Assembly (NCBI RefSeq): GCF_000526195.1
Contig: NZ_JAFP01000001.1
Location: 966,001-1,030,000 of the forward strand
Reading direction: 5' to 3'
Length of the DNA stretch: 64,000 bases
From: Hippea sp. KM1
GTDB taxonomy: Bacteria; Campylobacterota_A; Desulfurellia; Desulfurellales; Hippeaceae
The position numbers were made by a program, and so were the translations under genes. Below, in pieces: positions 18,859-31,979 of the stretch (position 1 is the stretch's first letter; each line of letters begins with the position of its first letter). Below the pieces are notes generated by a model. That model had not been told where the DNA came from and did not search any database. It worked only from the letters and a program-made list of their open reading frames with translations.

Positions 18859-19887
18859 TTACAGCTTAAATCCTATCCTCAAGGCTCCCCAATGCTTACC
18901 GCTTAATTTTACTTCGGACGAAATGTCAAACATTAAAACGCCTACATCACGAGGATAGGGTTGAAGGATGTATTTTCTGGTATTTCTTGCTGCTGTTAGA
19001 CCTGTAAAGTCGTTGAATATCCTCATGGAGCGGTTGCCCAAAAGATCCTTCTTATAATCGCCGGTTAAGGGTTTGTCGTATTTGGAGTTGTGCGAGGGCA
19101 GATAACCGTTATCATCAACCAATACAACAAACACAAATTTCCTGTGTTTTTCGAGTATCTCATCCTCTATGGGTTGTATATACTTCTTTGCAAAGTCCGT
19201 AAATTTGGTTCTGTATTTTTGAGGGTTGGTATTGGGGACCTCTATATAGTTCCTATCCCACAGATCCTCCTCTGTTATATCACCGCTTTCGATGGCCTTT
19301 TTAAACGCATCCTCAATCTTTGCAACACCCTCCTCCAACAGTTTCACTATGCTCAAGAAGTCGTTATCATCCACCAGGTCAAACTCTATAATATCAAAAT
19401 CGCCTTCCCTTTTCATGTATGAGCCGTCCGGCTGTTTAATCATATTGACGCTTTTGTAAAAAAAGCCGTTTTTTAATACCATATCTAAATATACGCTAAA
19501 AAGCACCGGATATGGACAGATGGTTGTTCCCAACAAGGCACCGCCCACACCGGTGGGGCAATACATGCACTTATCCTTATGCACCTTAAAGATTATATGC
19601 TTATCGTCCCCTTCGATCTCATACCCATCGGCAAAGAACATAAACTCGTTTAGGTCATCAAGCAACTCCTTATAGAGCTGGGTATTTAGCTGCCTGCCGT
19701 CTATGAACGGAAAAGTGCCCATTTGCATCTTGTGTCTTACAAGCCTCTGAGAGGCCGTCTTCATAGAAGGAACCAACATGGCCTTGCTCATTATGCCCAA
19801 ATCGAATGTGGCACCCATGGTGCTTGCCCACAAAAGATGAGCCCCGTCGAGCTTTTTAAGCCTCTCCTGTTTATCCTTCTCACTCAT
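18859..19887 (-). CDS. Soluble Cache-like sensor protein of unknown function
   Basis: 342 residues, no signal peptide or membrane helix. The C-terminal third (about 235-340) reads VVLVDDNGYLPSHNSKY, PLTGDYKKDLLGNRSMRIFN, TGLTAARNTRKYILQPYPRD and KHWGALRIGF. That pattern closely resembles the cytoplasmic ligand domain found before the signalling domain of some methyl-accepting proteins, but here no signalling domain follows. The N-terminal half (LLWASTMGATFDLGIMSKAM onward) carries a cysteine cluster, KCMYCPTGVGGALLGTTICP, that might bind a metal or heme; I do not recognise it. The start is ATG 19887 with AGGGGG six bases upstream. It has its own strong promoter and precedes the roadblock gene by 67 bp. 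Confidence 0.8.
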   Translation of the reverse strand: MSEKDKQERLKKLDGAHLLWASTMGATFDLGIMSKAMLVPSMKTASQRLVRHKMQMGTFPFIDGRQLNTQLYKELLDDLNEFMFFADGYEIEGDDKHIIFKVHKDKCMYCPTGVGGALLGTTICPYPVLFSVYLDMVLKNGFFYKSVNMIKQPDGSYMKREGDFDIIEFDLVDDNDFLSIVKLLEEGVAKIEDAFKKAIESGDITEEDLWDRNYIEVPNTNPQKYRTKFTDFAKKYIQPIEDEILEKHRKFVFVVLVDDNGYLPSHNSKYDKPLTGDYKKDLLGNRSMRIFNDFTGLTAARNTRKYILQPYPRDVGVLMFDISSEVKLSGKHWGALRIGFKL

Positions 19888-19924
19888 AAAGCACCCCCTA
19901 TGTTCTGTTTTTTTAGTTTTCAAC

Positions 19925-19953
19925 TTTATACGAAATTATTTAAAAATAAACAA
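19925..19953 (-). promoter_or_regulatory. Promoter for the soluble Cache-like protein
   Basis: Minus strand TTGTTT (19953-19948), 17 bases, TATAAA (19930-19925), in a very A/T-rich gap between the MscS gene stop and the ATG at 19887. The AT richness raises the chance of a fortuitous match, but spacing and distance to the gene fit. Confidence 0.6.
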
Positions 19954-19986
19954 GTATTTTATTATTTTTAACCTTTATAAATAACC

Positions 19987-21798
19987 TCAAGTGCGAGGCA
20001 TCTCTTTGATGTGGATATCCATTTGGGGAAACGGTATGACAATATCATTCTCATAAAGTGTTTTGTAAATCAATTTTAAAAATTTAGACACCGTTCTTCT
20101 TGGATGTATCAAATCTATGCCGCTTACCCAAACATCCAAGTTAAAATCCACACTACTGCTATTCATTGCCACCATGATGACCATGGGTCTCTTTAGTGGA
20201 TTGTCCCTTACATAGTTCAAATCGCTCTTTTCCAAAGCCTCCAATACAACCCTTTCTACCTTATCAAGATCCGTGCCGTAAGCCACACTGAAGGGTATTT
20301 TAAATCTTCTCACCCTCTCTGTAAGTGTCCAGTTGACAACATTGCTTTGAAAGAGCGTCTGATTTGGGACAACAACCTCGATATGGTCGTTGGTCAAAAT
20401 TGTTGTGGAGCGTATCTGTATATCCTCAACAACGCCCTTTATATCGTCCGATATTTCAATGTAATCCCCAACCCTTATACTGTTCTCAAGCATCAATATA
20501 ATACCCGCAATAAAGTTGGATACGATGTTTTGGAGTCCAAAACCCACACCAACAGAGAGTGCACCCAGTATAACGGTAAACGATGATAGATTTATACCTA
20601 TAACCCTTAAAGCTATGAAGAATGTCAGTAAAACTATTATATAATAACCAACATTGGATAACACTATCTTGGTCGATTCGGCCATGCTTTTAGATATTTG
20701 GGCATTTCTTACCTTGATTTTATAAACCCTCCCTATCTTTATGCCCAGGATAAATATCACCAAAGAGAGGAACAAGCCCAGTATGCTAACCTTACTCAAA
20801 CCAATGCTAAACAAAGGCCTGTTAACAAATTCCCATACATTCACAACAATACGAAAACCTTCGGCTTTTATTTGCTTTATAATCATTCTAAGTGTGCCAA
20901 TCTTTCTTTTTTCTATATAAAACGCAAGATCGTTTTCTGCCTCTGCCAAACTCAACAATTGATAACTATTTATTCTCTTCATCCATTTATTCAAATTCTT
21001 TCCGAGGTTTGTTTTGCCGCTTTTTATACCAGCCAAATAAACCAATAAATAATCATCAAATACCTTTAGAGCAATCTTATCCTTCATCTCCACGGTATCC
21101 TCTATTGACTTTTGAATCCTTTGCATGTTCTCTATATCATTGGTAAGTGCAAATCTATCGTTCTTTATGTTTAGCTGCTGTAGTAGATTCTCCAATCTAT
21201 GGTATTCAGATTTTAGCCTCTTTATCTCTTTATTCAGTGGCTCAATATCAAAGTTAACCGTCAAAAACGATTTATATAAAAGCTCCTTCCATTTATCAAA
21301 ATTACTTATCAAAAACCTATTCTTTTCTTCTAACTTTCTTTTTGTAAGTTCATACATGGCGTACTGAAGCTGATAAACAACCAAACCCTTATCGTTGTCT
21401 TGTGATTGGCTTATATTCTCTTTCAAAAGCTCCAACTTCTTATCGATCTGATCCAGTTTTTTATTTAACTCCCTGTATTTTAACTCCAGTCTGGCTATAC
21501 TCTTCAAAAGCTTAAGAAAATCGTATTGGTTTTTTATGTTTGTAGTTTCTGGTTTGAGTTTTTGTATCTCCTCGCTGTTGGTGTTTGAAACAATGTTAAT
21601 CAAGGCAGAAAGAAGTGTCCTTTGGGTTAAAAACTCTGCCGTCTTTGGCGTATTATTGAGGAGTTCCTGGTATCTCTTTAAAAGCTCACTTTTATTGCCC
21701 TTAAAGAGGCTTTGATCGATGTTTGCTCCATAACAAATAAAGTTAAATGGTAACAAAACAGCTATAAAAAATACAACACCAAGCCCCTTTTTGAACAT
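19987..21798 (-). CDS. Large MscS-family mechanosensitive channel
   Basis: About 603 residues. A signal peptide (FKKGLGVVFFIAVLLPFNFI) is followed by a long periplasmic helical region with coiled-coil character to about residue 300 (KYRELNKKLDQIDKKLELLK). Several membrane helices come next. The MscS core holds the pore helix: SFTVILGALSVGVGFGLQ, NIVSNFIAGIILMLENSIRV, GDYIEI, and then the beta domain DIQIRSTTILTNDHIEVVVP. This resembles the larger MscM/MscK class that opens under hypo-osmotic shock. ATG 21798 is chosen because the signal peptide starts there; the longer frame to 21828 lacks a ribosome site. Confidence 0.9.
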   Translation of the reverse strand: MFKKGLGVVFFIAVLLPFNFICYGANIDQSLFKGNKSELLKRYQELLNNTPKTAEFLTQRTLLSALINIVSNTNSEEIQKLKPETTNIKNQYDFLKLLKSIARLELKYRELNKKLDQIDKKLELLKENISQSQDNDKGLVVYQLQYAMYELTKRKLEEKNRFLISNFDKWKELLYKSFLTVNFDIEPLNKEIKRLKSEYHRLENLLQQLNIKNDRFALTNDIENMQRIQKSIEDTVEMKDKIALKVFDDYLLVYLAGIKSGKTNLGKNLNKWMKRINSYQLLSLAEAENDLAFYIEKRKIGTLRMIIKQIKAEGFRIVVNVWEFVNRPLFSIGLSKVSILGLFLSLVIFILGIKIGRVYKIKVRNAQISKSMAESTKIVLSNVGYYIIVLLTFFIALRVIGINLSSFTVILGALSVGVGFGLQNIVSNFIAGIILMLENSIRVGDYIEISDDIKGVVEDIQIRSTTILTNDHIEVVVPNQTLFQSNVVNWTLTERVRRFKIPFSVAYGTDLDKVERVVLEALEKSDLNYVRDNPLKRPMVIMVAMNSSSVDFNLDVWVSGIDLIHPRRTVSKFLKLIYKTLYENDIVIPFPQMDIHIKEMPRT

Positions 21799-21866
21799 TC
21801 GCCTCACACCCCTATCACATAAAAACATGCATCAATGGATTCCAAAAATCTCCCATCTTCTATTAA

Positions 21867-22403
21867 TTACCCAGACATGACGAAATGTCTAAAATAACGA
21901 TCCAATTCCTCAAGCGGCAAATAAACCAGGTCTTCAAAACTCAGATTGGCAAAGGAGAAAACATTGTAATCATAATCAAGATAATCCAACCCCATATAGT
22001 AATTTATGATCCTCTTTAAATTCTTCGAATCCTTCCTAAACCAGAGAAAGTATATGCGCTTATTTTGAGGCATTGCATCGACATGTTTGTATCTTGTATT
22101 AAGCAGTTCTAAAAGCTCGAAGAAGTTGTCATTGACCTTTATGTCCAAATCCAGATAAAGACCGCCAAAGTGGTAAAGCAACAAAAACCTCACTATATCC
22201 GATTGAAATCTATAGTGAAAACCCCTAAACCTCGACAAATCATAACCAAATCCCTTTAAAAATGCTTTTATTTGGCTTGTTCTGTATAGCCTATATGTGG
22301 GGATCTTCTCAAAAATCCTCCTGTTATGCTCTATAAACACATCGTACTTTTTGGGGATCTCATCCCCATCTGAATACCAAATCTGAAAGACATGGGGAAA
22401 CAT
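21867..22403 (-). CDS. GT32-like glycosyltransferase
   Basis: 178 residues. PHVFQIWYSDGDEIPKKY at the N-terminus and SDIVRFLLLYHFGGLYLDLD near 88-107 match the GT32 (capsular polysaccharide/Och1-like) family. The last three residues are the DxD motif that binds the nucleotide-sugar metal. No membrane helix. The protein is at the short end for GT32 and probably only the catalytic core. A near-perfect AGGAGGTGAG ribosome site touches the ATG. It is divergently transcribed from the RACo-like gene across a palindrome. Likely adds a sugar to a surface glycan; the acceptor is unknown. Confidence 0.85.
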   Translation of the reverse strand: MFPHVFQIWYSDGDEIPKKYDVFIEHNRRIFEKIPTYRLYRTSQIKAFLKGFGYDLSRFRGFHYRFQSDIVRFLLLYHFGGLYLDLDIKVNDNFFELLELLNTRYKHVDAMPQNKRIYFLWFRKDSKNLKRIINYYMGLDYLDYDYNVFSFANLSFEDLVYLPLEELDRYFRHFVMSG

Positions 22404-22412
22404 CTCACCTCC

Positions 22413-22430
22413 TTTGGTATTTATACCAAA
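22413..22430. promoter_or_regulatory. 18-bp palindrome and -10 element between divergent genes
   Basis: Perfect inverted repeat TTTGGTAT-TT-ATACCAAA. On the minus strand TATAAA (22425-22420) with an upstream TGG makes an extended -10 for the GT32 gene, so the palindrome covers that promoter. It ends six bases before the -35 of the plus-strand promoter. It could be an operator for a dimeric regulator. Confidence 0.55.
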
Positions 22431-22435
22431 AAACT

Positions 22436-22464
22436 TTGATTTAATCAGCGGTTTTTTGTAAATT
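22436..22464 (+). promoter_or_regulatory. Candidate promoter for the RACo-like gene and its operon
   Basis: TTGATT (22436-22441), 17 bases, TAAATT (22459-22464), seven bases before the ATG at 22472, so a start point would fall at or inside the first codons (leaderless or nearly so). Hexamer match is moderate. Confidence 0.4.
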
Positions 22465-22471
22465 TTGAGCC

Positions 22472-23929
22472 ATGAAGCTTACTGTAAGGGCTGATGGCCA
22501 CCTAAAGTCCATTCAGGCAAACAAAAACGACAACCTATTAAAAATACTCCACTCAAACGGCCTGTTTATAAACGCATACTGCGGTGGCAAGGGTATATGC
22601 AAAAAATGCATCGTCAGGTTCTTAGAAGGTGCACCAGAACCATTAAAGATAGAGAGGGAAGCTTTAAAAGACAAAATAGATGAAGGCTATAGGCTTGCAT
22701 GTCTGCACAACATAGAAAACGGTGCAACAATCGAGATAGAAACCCTAAAGCCCGTATTCTCAGACTTCTCATCCAGTGTGTGTTGTGATGATGACAAAAC
22801 GCACATAGCCATTGATATAGGCACAACCACGATAGCATCAGCAGTGGTTGAAAGCAAACAGATCACAAAGAGTATAAACCTCATAAATCCGCAGATAGCC
22901 TTTGGCGGTGATGTAATAAGCAGAATCGCATCCTCCAACGAGGGCAACTTCGACATACTTAGAGACATTCTAAAAAGCAGCATCAGAGACATTATAGCCA
23001 CAACAAAACCTGCTTCATTGGTGGTATGCGCAAACCCCACTATGCTTTCGTTTTTCTTGGGAATAGACCCAAAACCCATAGGCGAGTTTCCATACACACC
23101 ACCGTTTACAGGGAGCCTATCGATGGAATTTGACGGCATCCAAACCTATATACCACCCGTTATCGGCGCATTTGTCGGCTCTGATATAACATCGGCCTTA
23201 AGCATTCTGCCGCAGGATGAGGATTTTTTGTTTATCGACATTGGCACAAATTGCGAATTCATCTTAAAAGTAAGGGATAGCTATTACTCATCCAGTGTCC
23301 CTGCAGGCCCTGCGCTTGAGGGGGCAAATATAGATTACGGCAGCATCGCCCAGGATGGTGCAATCTATAAAGTAGGCTTAGAGAATGGATTAAGGGTTTA
23401 CACCATCAACAGCAAAAAACCGATAGGCATAACAGGCTCAGGCCTAATCAGCGCCATAGCCCTCCTGCGCAGATTGGACATCATAGACAAAAGCGGCAGG
23501 CTTTTAGAGCCGTGGGAGGCAGAGGCACCATTTAGCATCATAAGCCGCATAAAGGATGAAGGCTTTAAGCTATCAGAGGGCATCTATTTAACGCAAAACT
23601 CCGTTAGGAATTTTCAGCTTGTCAAGGCATCCCTAAACGCAGGCGTGGAACTGCTCCTAAAGAGGGTCGGCCAGAGCATGCCCGATAAAATCTTTATAGG
23701 CGGGGGTTTTTCAAAAAGCTTAAGCAGAAACGAGATAATCGACTCCGGGCTGTTGTCTTTTGAGGGTGAATTTGTTATGCTACACAACAGTTCTTTAGCT
23801 GGGGGCTTGAGGCTATTCTGCTTAGAGGAAAGGGAAAGGGTGGAAGAGCTAAGCAAAAGGATAGAATACATAGAGATAGCGAACGAGGCCGACTTTGAAA
23901 GGTTGTATATAGAGAAGATGGACTTCTAA
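22472..23929 (+). CDS. RACo-type reductive activator of corrinoid proteins
   Basis: 485 residues. The N-terminal [2Fe-2S] ferredoxin domain has ligands C37, C43, C46 and C77 (AYCGGKGICKKC, LACLHN). From residue 110 an ASKHA ATPase-like domain follows (HIAIDIGTTTIASAVV, DFLFIDIGTNCEF, SSVPAGPALEGANI, FIGGGFSKSL). This architecture is that of RACo and related activators, which reduce inactive Co(II) corrinoid proteins back to Co(I) using ATP. It is shorter than characterised RACo, lacking most of the linker. The only corrinoid protein encoded in the window is MetH, which lacks its own reactivation domain, so MetH is the obvious candidate client. Confidence 0.88.
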   Translation: MKLTVRADGHLKSIQANKNDNLLKILHSNGLFINAYCGGKGICKKCIVRFLEGAPEPLKIEREALKDKIDEGYRLACLHNIENGATIEIETLKPVFSDFSSSVCCDDDKTHIAIDIGTTTIASAVVESKQITKSINLINPQIAFGGDVISRIASSNEGNFDILRDILKSSIRDIIATTKPASLVVCANPTMLSFFLGIDPKPIGEFPYTPPFTGSLSMEFDGIQTYIPPVIGAFVGSDITSALSILPQDEDFLFIDIGTNCEFILKVRDSYYSSSVPAGPALEGANIDYGSIAQDGAIYKVGLENGLRVYTINSKKPIGITGSGLISAIALLRRLDIIDKSGRLLEPWEAEAPFSIISRIKDEGFKLSEGIYLTQNSVRNFQLVKASLNAGVELLLKRVGQSMPDKIFIGGGFSKSLSRNEIIDSGLLSFEGEFVMLHNSSLAGGLRLFCLEERERVEELSKRIEYIEIANEADFERLYIEKMDF

Positions 23930-24202
23930 ATGGCAGACATTTGGATTAATGTCATCGGATTTAGCGCTGCGACGCTTACGACATTTAGCTTTGTTCCACA
24001 ATTCATCAAACTCCTAAAGACGAAAAGGACCGAGGGGCTTAGTCTGGTTATGATGATTCAGATAGCAGTTGGGTTGTTGCTGTGGATAACCTACGGCCTG
24101 CTGCGTAGAGATATTGTCCTTATAAGCGCCAACACGGTGGGTTTTGTTATTGTTATGGCCACAATAATTATCTATTTTAAGGTGAATCGAGATGATGTTT
24201 AA
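23930..24202 (+). CDS. SemiSWEET-type sugar transporter
   Basis: 90 residues with three membrane helices, the single triple-helix bundle of bacterial SemiSWEETs. The PQ-loop motif is in helix 1 (TFSFVPQFIKLLKTKRTEGL), and helix 3 has ISANTVGFVIVM with the conserved Asn-Thr. These proteins dimerise and move mono- or disaccharides across the inner membrane. It starts directly at the base after the RACo-like stop and overlaps the exonuclease III gene by 11 bp. A sugar substrate is presumed from the family. Confidence 0.9.
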   Translation: MADIWINVIGFSAATLTTFSFVPQFIKLLKTKRTEGLSLVMMIQIAVGLLLWITYGLLRRDIVLISANTVGFVIVMATIIIYFKVNRDDV

Positions 24203-24968
24203 GATAGCAAGCTGGAATGTAAACTCCATCAGGGCAAGGCTTGAGCTTGTCCTTGACTTCTTAAAATCCGCTCAACCGGATGTGCTATGCATGCAGGAGA
24301 CCAAGGTGGAGGATGAGCTATTCCCGAAAGAGGCCTTCGAAGAGCTGGGTTATAATGTTGCAATAGCCGGACAGAAGAGGTTTAACGGTGTGGCGACCGT
24401 ATCAAAGATAGACTTAGAGGAGATAAAGACCGACTTCTTCGATGCTGAAAAAGACCACAAAAGAAGCATCATGACAAAAATAAACGGCATAACAATAATA
24501 AATCTCTATTTTCCAAACGGCCAGGCACCAGATACAGAGCAGTTCCGATACAAGCTAAACTTCATATACGAGCTAAAAAGCTTTCTGTCGAACCACTATT
24601 CAAAGGAAGACAACCTCATAATATTGGGCGATTTTAATGTTGCTATGGAAGAGATCGATGTATACGATGTTGAACAGATGGAGGGAAAAATCGGCTTCCA
24701 CCCAGATGAAAGAAGGGCGCTAAAGGACCTATACAGCTGGGGTTTTGTGGATCTGTTCAGAAAATTCAACACCCAAAAGGCCTTCAGCTGGTGGGATTAC
24801 AGGGCAGCGTCGTTCTGGAAGGATAGGGGGCTAAGGATAGATTACATCTGGTCAACGCCAGCACTGGCAAACAGATGCAGGGATTGTTTTATAGATAAAA
24901 GCTATAGAAGAAAAAAGAAACCGTCAGACCACGCACCCGTTGTGGCGGTTTTTGAACTGGAGGGATAG
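24192..24968 (+). CDS. xth: Exodeoxyribonuclease III / AP endonuclease
   Basis: 258 residues of the endonuclease/exonuclease/phosphatase fold. Motifs in order: [21 protein letters not shown] (metal-binding Glu), [26 protein letters not shown] (catalytic Asp and Asn), [30 protein letters not shown] and [11 protein letters not shown] (catalytic His). Repairs abasic sites and resects 3' ends. Two consecutive ATG codons start the gene inside the end of the SemiSWEET gene. Complete and ordinary for the family. Confidence 0.95.
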   Translation: MMFKIASWNVNSIRARLELVLDFLKSAQPDVLCMQETKVEDELFPKEAFEELGYNVAIAGQKRFNGVATVSKIDLEEIKTDFFDAEKDHKRSIMTKINGITIINLYFPNGQAPDTEQFRYKLNFIYELKSFLSNHYSKEDNLIILGDFNVAMEEIDVYDVEQMEGKIGFHPDERRALKDLYSWGFVDLFRKFNTQKAFSWWDYRAASFWKDRGLRIDYIWSTPALANRCRDCFIDKSYRRKKKPSDHAPVVAVFELEG

Positions 24969-24969
24969 G

Positions 24970-25808
24970 ATGAACTATCAGGATGTAATACTCAAATTAA
25001 ATGAATTCTGGAAAGAGAAGGGTTGTATAATCTTGCAGCCATACGATGTTGAGGCTGGAGCCGGAACATTCCACTGGGCAACAACGCTTAAATCCTTAGA
25101 CAAGGACGATTGGGCTGTTGCCTATCCTGCACCATCAAGGAGACCCACAGATGGAAGATACGGAGAAAACCCCAACAGGCTGCAACATTACTATCAATAT
25201 CAGGTTCTCATCAAACCCTCACCTGAGAACATTCAGGATCTATACTTAGAAAGCCTTGAGTTTTTAGGCATCAATCTAAAGGAACACGATATAAGGTTTG
25301 TGGAGGATAACTGGGAATCCCCGACGCTTGGCGCTTGGGGATTGGGCTGGGAGGTCTGGCTTGACGGCATGGAGATTACGCAGTTTACATACTTTCAGCA
25401 GGTTGGCGGATACGACCTAAAACCTATACCGGTCGAAATAACCTACGGCACAGAAAGATTGGGGATGTATATTCAGGGCGTCGATAATGTGTTTGATATG
25501 AAATGGAACGACAGATATACATACGGCTATATCCATCAGCACGACGAATACGAATACTCGGTTTACAACTTCGAGGTGGCAAATACGCAGATGCTGTTTA
25601 AGTTGTTTGAGATGTTCGAGGAAGAGGTGGAAAACTGCTTAAGGGCAAAACTGGTTAGACCGGCTTACGATTACTGCATGAAGTGCTCCCATGTGTTTAA
25701 CCTGCTCGATGCAAGAAACGCCATAAGCGTGACCGAAAGGGCATCCTTTATCAAAAAAGTCAGGGAGATGGTGGCAAAGGTTGCCCGTCTCTATGTGGAG
25801 GGTGAGGT

Positions 25809-25812
<4 letters not shown>
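24970..25812 (+). CDS. glyQ: Glycyl-tRNA synthetase alpha subunit
   Basis: Catalytic subunit of the bacterial alpha2beta2 glycyl-tRNA synthetase, about 280 residues. Recognisable segments are [55 protein letters not shown] (class II motif 2 region) and [17 protein letters not shown] 24970 directly follows the xth stop with GAGGGATAGG upstream; a longer in-frame reading is coding sequence of xth and is discounted. No T-box leader is visible. It is joined to glyS by a 4-bp overlap. Confidence 0.97.
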
Positions 25813-29764
<3,952 letters not shown>

Positions 29765-29789
<25 letters not shown>

Positions 29790-30184
29790 AACGGATGATA
29801 GATGCCAACTTCAACCGATTGAGGGAGGGTGTCAGGGTCGTTGAGGATATAGCACGGTTTGTGTTAAACGATGGGGGATTAACGGAAGGGCTAAAAAACC
29901 TAAGGTCTGATATAGGTAAAATAGAATCGCGGTTTGACTTTACCCATCTAAGGGACACAGAAAACGATAAAGGCAAGAAGCTAAACAGCGAGATTGAGCT
30001 TTCAAGGAACAGCATCAAGGATATTGCCAAAGCCAATATGAAGAGGGCAGAGGAGTCCTTAAGGGTGCTTGAGGAGGCCTTTAAAATTATAGACCCAGAA
30101 ACATCGTTGAGGATCAAAGCCTTACGATACAGAAGCTATGAGATCGAAAAAATCCTATTGGAGAGACTAAAGAACAATGAATGA
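29765..30184 (+). CDS. Stand-alone ThiD2-like domain protein
   Basis: 139 residues, helical. The pattern ANFNRLREGVRVVEDIARFV, FTHLRDTENDKGKKLNSE, ANMKRAEESLRVLEEAFKI and ALRYRSYEIEKILLE matches the domain named ThiD2 (PF17792), usually found fused N-terminally to thiamine-phosphate synthase ThiE. Here no ThiE part follows. The domain has been proposed as an alternative hydroxymethylpyrimidine phosphate kinase. No other thiamine gene lies in the window, so the role is by family only. The first ATG (29765) is used; a second at codon 11 has no better ribosome site. It overlaps both neighbours. Confidence 0.78.
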
Positions 30185-31979
30185 GCAAAGATACATAAGA
30201 AACTTCTCCATAATAGCACACATAGACCACGGAAAGAGCACATTGGCCGATAGGTTGATAGAGCTTACCGGGGCTTTAGACAAGCGGGAGATGAAGGAGC
30301 AGATACTGGACAGCTTAGAGGTGGAAAGAAAACACGGAATTACGGTTAAGGCCCAAACAGCCCGCCTGGAATACGAAAAAAACGGCCAGAAATACACGCT
30401 AAACATGATAGATACACCCGGGCATGTGGATTTTGGCTATGAGGTATCAAAGAGCCTGAAGGCGTGCGAGGGATGCCTGCTTGTGGTCGATGCAACCCAG
30501 GGGGTGGAGGCCCAGACCATAGCAAACGCATACCTGGCTATTGATAACGACCTTGAGATAATACCGGTAATCAACAAGATAGACCTGCCCAGCGCAGATG
30601 TCGAAAAAACCAAATCCGAGATAGAAGACGCATTGGGTATCGATGCAAAAGACGCCATAGAGATATCGGCAAAGACCGGATTTAATGTGGATAAGGTAAT
30701 TGATGCGATAATAGAGAGGATTCCCCCGCCAAACGGCAAAAAGGATAGCCCCCTAAGGGCGCTTGTTGTTGATTCGTGGTATGACAATTACAGGGGCGTG
30801 GTCTTTATTGTTAGGGTGTTTGATGGTGAGCTCAATGTGGGTGATAGGATTTTAGTCTATTCAACAAAAAAGGAATACGAGGTTGAGGAGTTGGGCTTCT
30901 TTACCCCAAAATCCAAAAAAACCGACAAGCTTTCAACGGGAGAGGTTGGGTATGTCATAGCAAACATAAAGAACATTCAAGATGCAACCGTCGGTGATAC
31001 AATAACACTGGCCAGCAATCCAACGGACAAACCCTTTGAGGGGTTTCAAAAGCCCAAGCCGTTCGTGTTTGCAGGGTTATATCCGCTAAACCCAGAGGAT
31101 TATGATGATCTGGCTGAGGCACTGGATAAGCTTCAGTTAAACGATGCATCCTTAACAGTGGAGAAGGAGAAATCCGAAAGCCTGGGGTTTGGCTTCAGAT
31201 GCGGCTTTTTGGGGGTCTTGAGCATGAATATAACCCGGGAAAGGATAGAGGGTGAGTTTGGTCTGGATGTTGTTATGACAACCCCCAGCGTTCTTTACAA
31301 GGTCGAGTTGACAAACGGTGAGACAATAGAGATATCCAATCCATCCGAACTGCCCCAGCCCACAAAGATCAAGGCTATCTACGAACCGATGGTCGAAACG
31401 GAGATAATAACGCCGGCTGAATTTGTGGGCAACATCATAAAGCTGCTTCAGGACAAAAGGGGGCAGCAGAAGGAGATCCTTTATATAGCAACAGATAGGG
31501 TATTGATAAAATACAAGGTGCCGCTTGCAGAGATCCTTGTGGACTTCTATGATAAGCTTAAATCCCTATCGAGGGGTTATGCCTCATTCGACTATGAGTT
31601 TATAGGCTTTGAGGCATCGGATCTAACCAAGCTCATTGTTTTGATCAACTCCAAAGAGGTCGATTCATTTTCGTTGATCGTGCCAAAACAAAAGGCTTAC
31701 AGGATTGCAAGGGAGGTCTTGAAAAACCTAAAGCAATACATACCGAAGCAGTTGTTTGAGGTGAGGCTTCAGGCCAAGGTTGGCGGCAAGATAATCGCAA
31801 AGGAGACCATAGGGGCGTTGAGGAAGGATGTTCTTGCAAAATGTTATGGTGGTGATATAACAAGGAAAAAGAAGCTATTGGAGAAACAGAAAGAGGGCAA
31901 AAAGAGACTAAAACAACTGGGCAATGTCAGCATATCCAAGGAGGCCTTTATTAAGCTTGTTGAAATCAAGGGGGATTGA
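30177..31979 (+). CDS. lepA: Elongation factor 4 (LepA)
   Basis: 600 residues, the usual length. GTPase domain: G1 HIDHGKSTLADRL, G2 within KHGITVKAQT, G3 DTPGHVDFGYE, G4 NKIDLPSAD. Then come EF-G-like domains II, III and V, and the LepA-specific C-terminal domain (KVGGKIIAKETIGALRKDV, CYGGDITRKKKLLEKQKEGK). It binds the ribosome and is thought to remobilise stalled or misassembled ribosomes. The following gene is lepB, the classic lepA-lepB pairing, with stop and start sharing one base. Confidence 0.97.
   Translation: MNEQRYIRNFSIIAHIDHGKSTLADRLIELTGALDKREMKEQILDSLEVERKHGITVKAQTARLEYEKNGQKYTLNMIDTPGHVDFGYEVSKSLKACEGCLLVVDATQGVEAQTIANAYLAIDNDLEIIPVINKIDLPSADVEKTKSEIEDALGIDAKDAIEISAKTGFNVDKVIDAIIERIPPPNGKKDSPLRALVVDSWYDNYRGVVFIVRVFDGELNVGDRILVYSTKKEYEVEELGFFTPKSKKTDKLSTGEVGYVIANIKNIQDATVGDTITLASNPTDKPFEGFQKPKPFVFAGLYPLNPEDYDDLAEALDKLQLNDASLTVEKEKSESLGFGFRCGFLGVLSMNITRERIEGEFGLDVVMTTPSVLYKVELTNGETIEISNPSELPQPTKIKAIYEPMVETEIITPAEFVGNIIKLLQDKRGQQKEILYIATDRVLIKYKVPLAEILVDFYDKLKSLSRGYASFDYEFIGFEASDLTKLIVLINSKEVDSFSLIVPKQKAYRIAREVLKNLKQYIPKQLFEVRLQAKVGGKIIAKETIGALRKDVLAKCYGGDITRKKKLLEKQKEGKKRLKQLGNVSISKEAFIKLVEIKGD

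Noticed and set aside
19983-20000. CCTC...GAGG hairpin at the end of the MscS gene as a terminator
   Set aside because: Only a 4-bp stem and no proper U-tract on the minus strand.
22437-22447. TGATT-T-AATCA small palindrome as a second operator
   Set aside because: Arms of five A/T-rich bases overlapping the -35 are expected by chance; the 18-bp repeat nearby is much stronger.
24930-24969. T-box leader before glyQ, or before cysS at 41898-41904
   Set aside because: The upstream gaps are 1-7 bases of intergenic sequence and the preceding sequence is coding.
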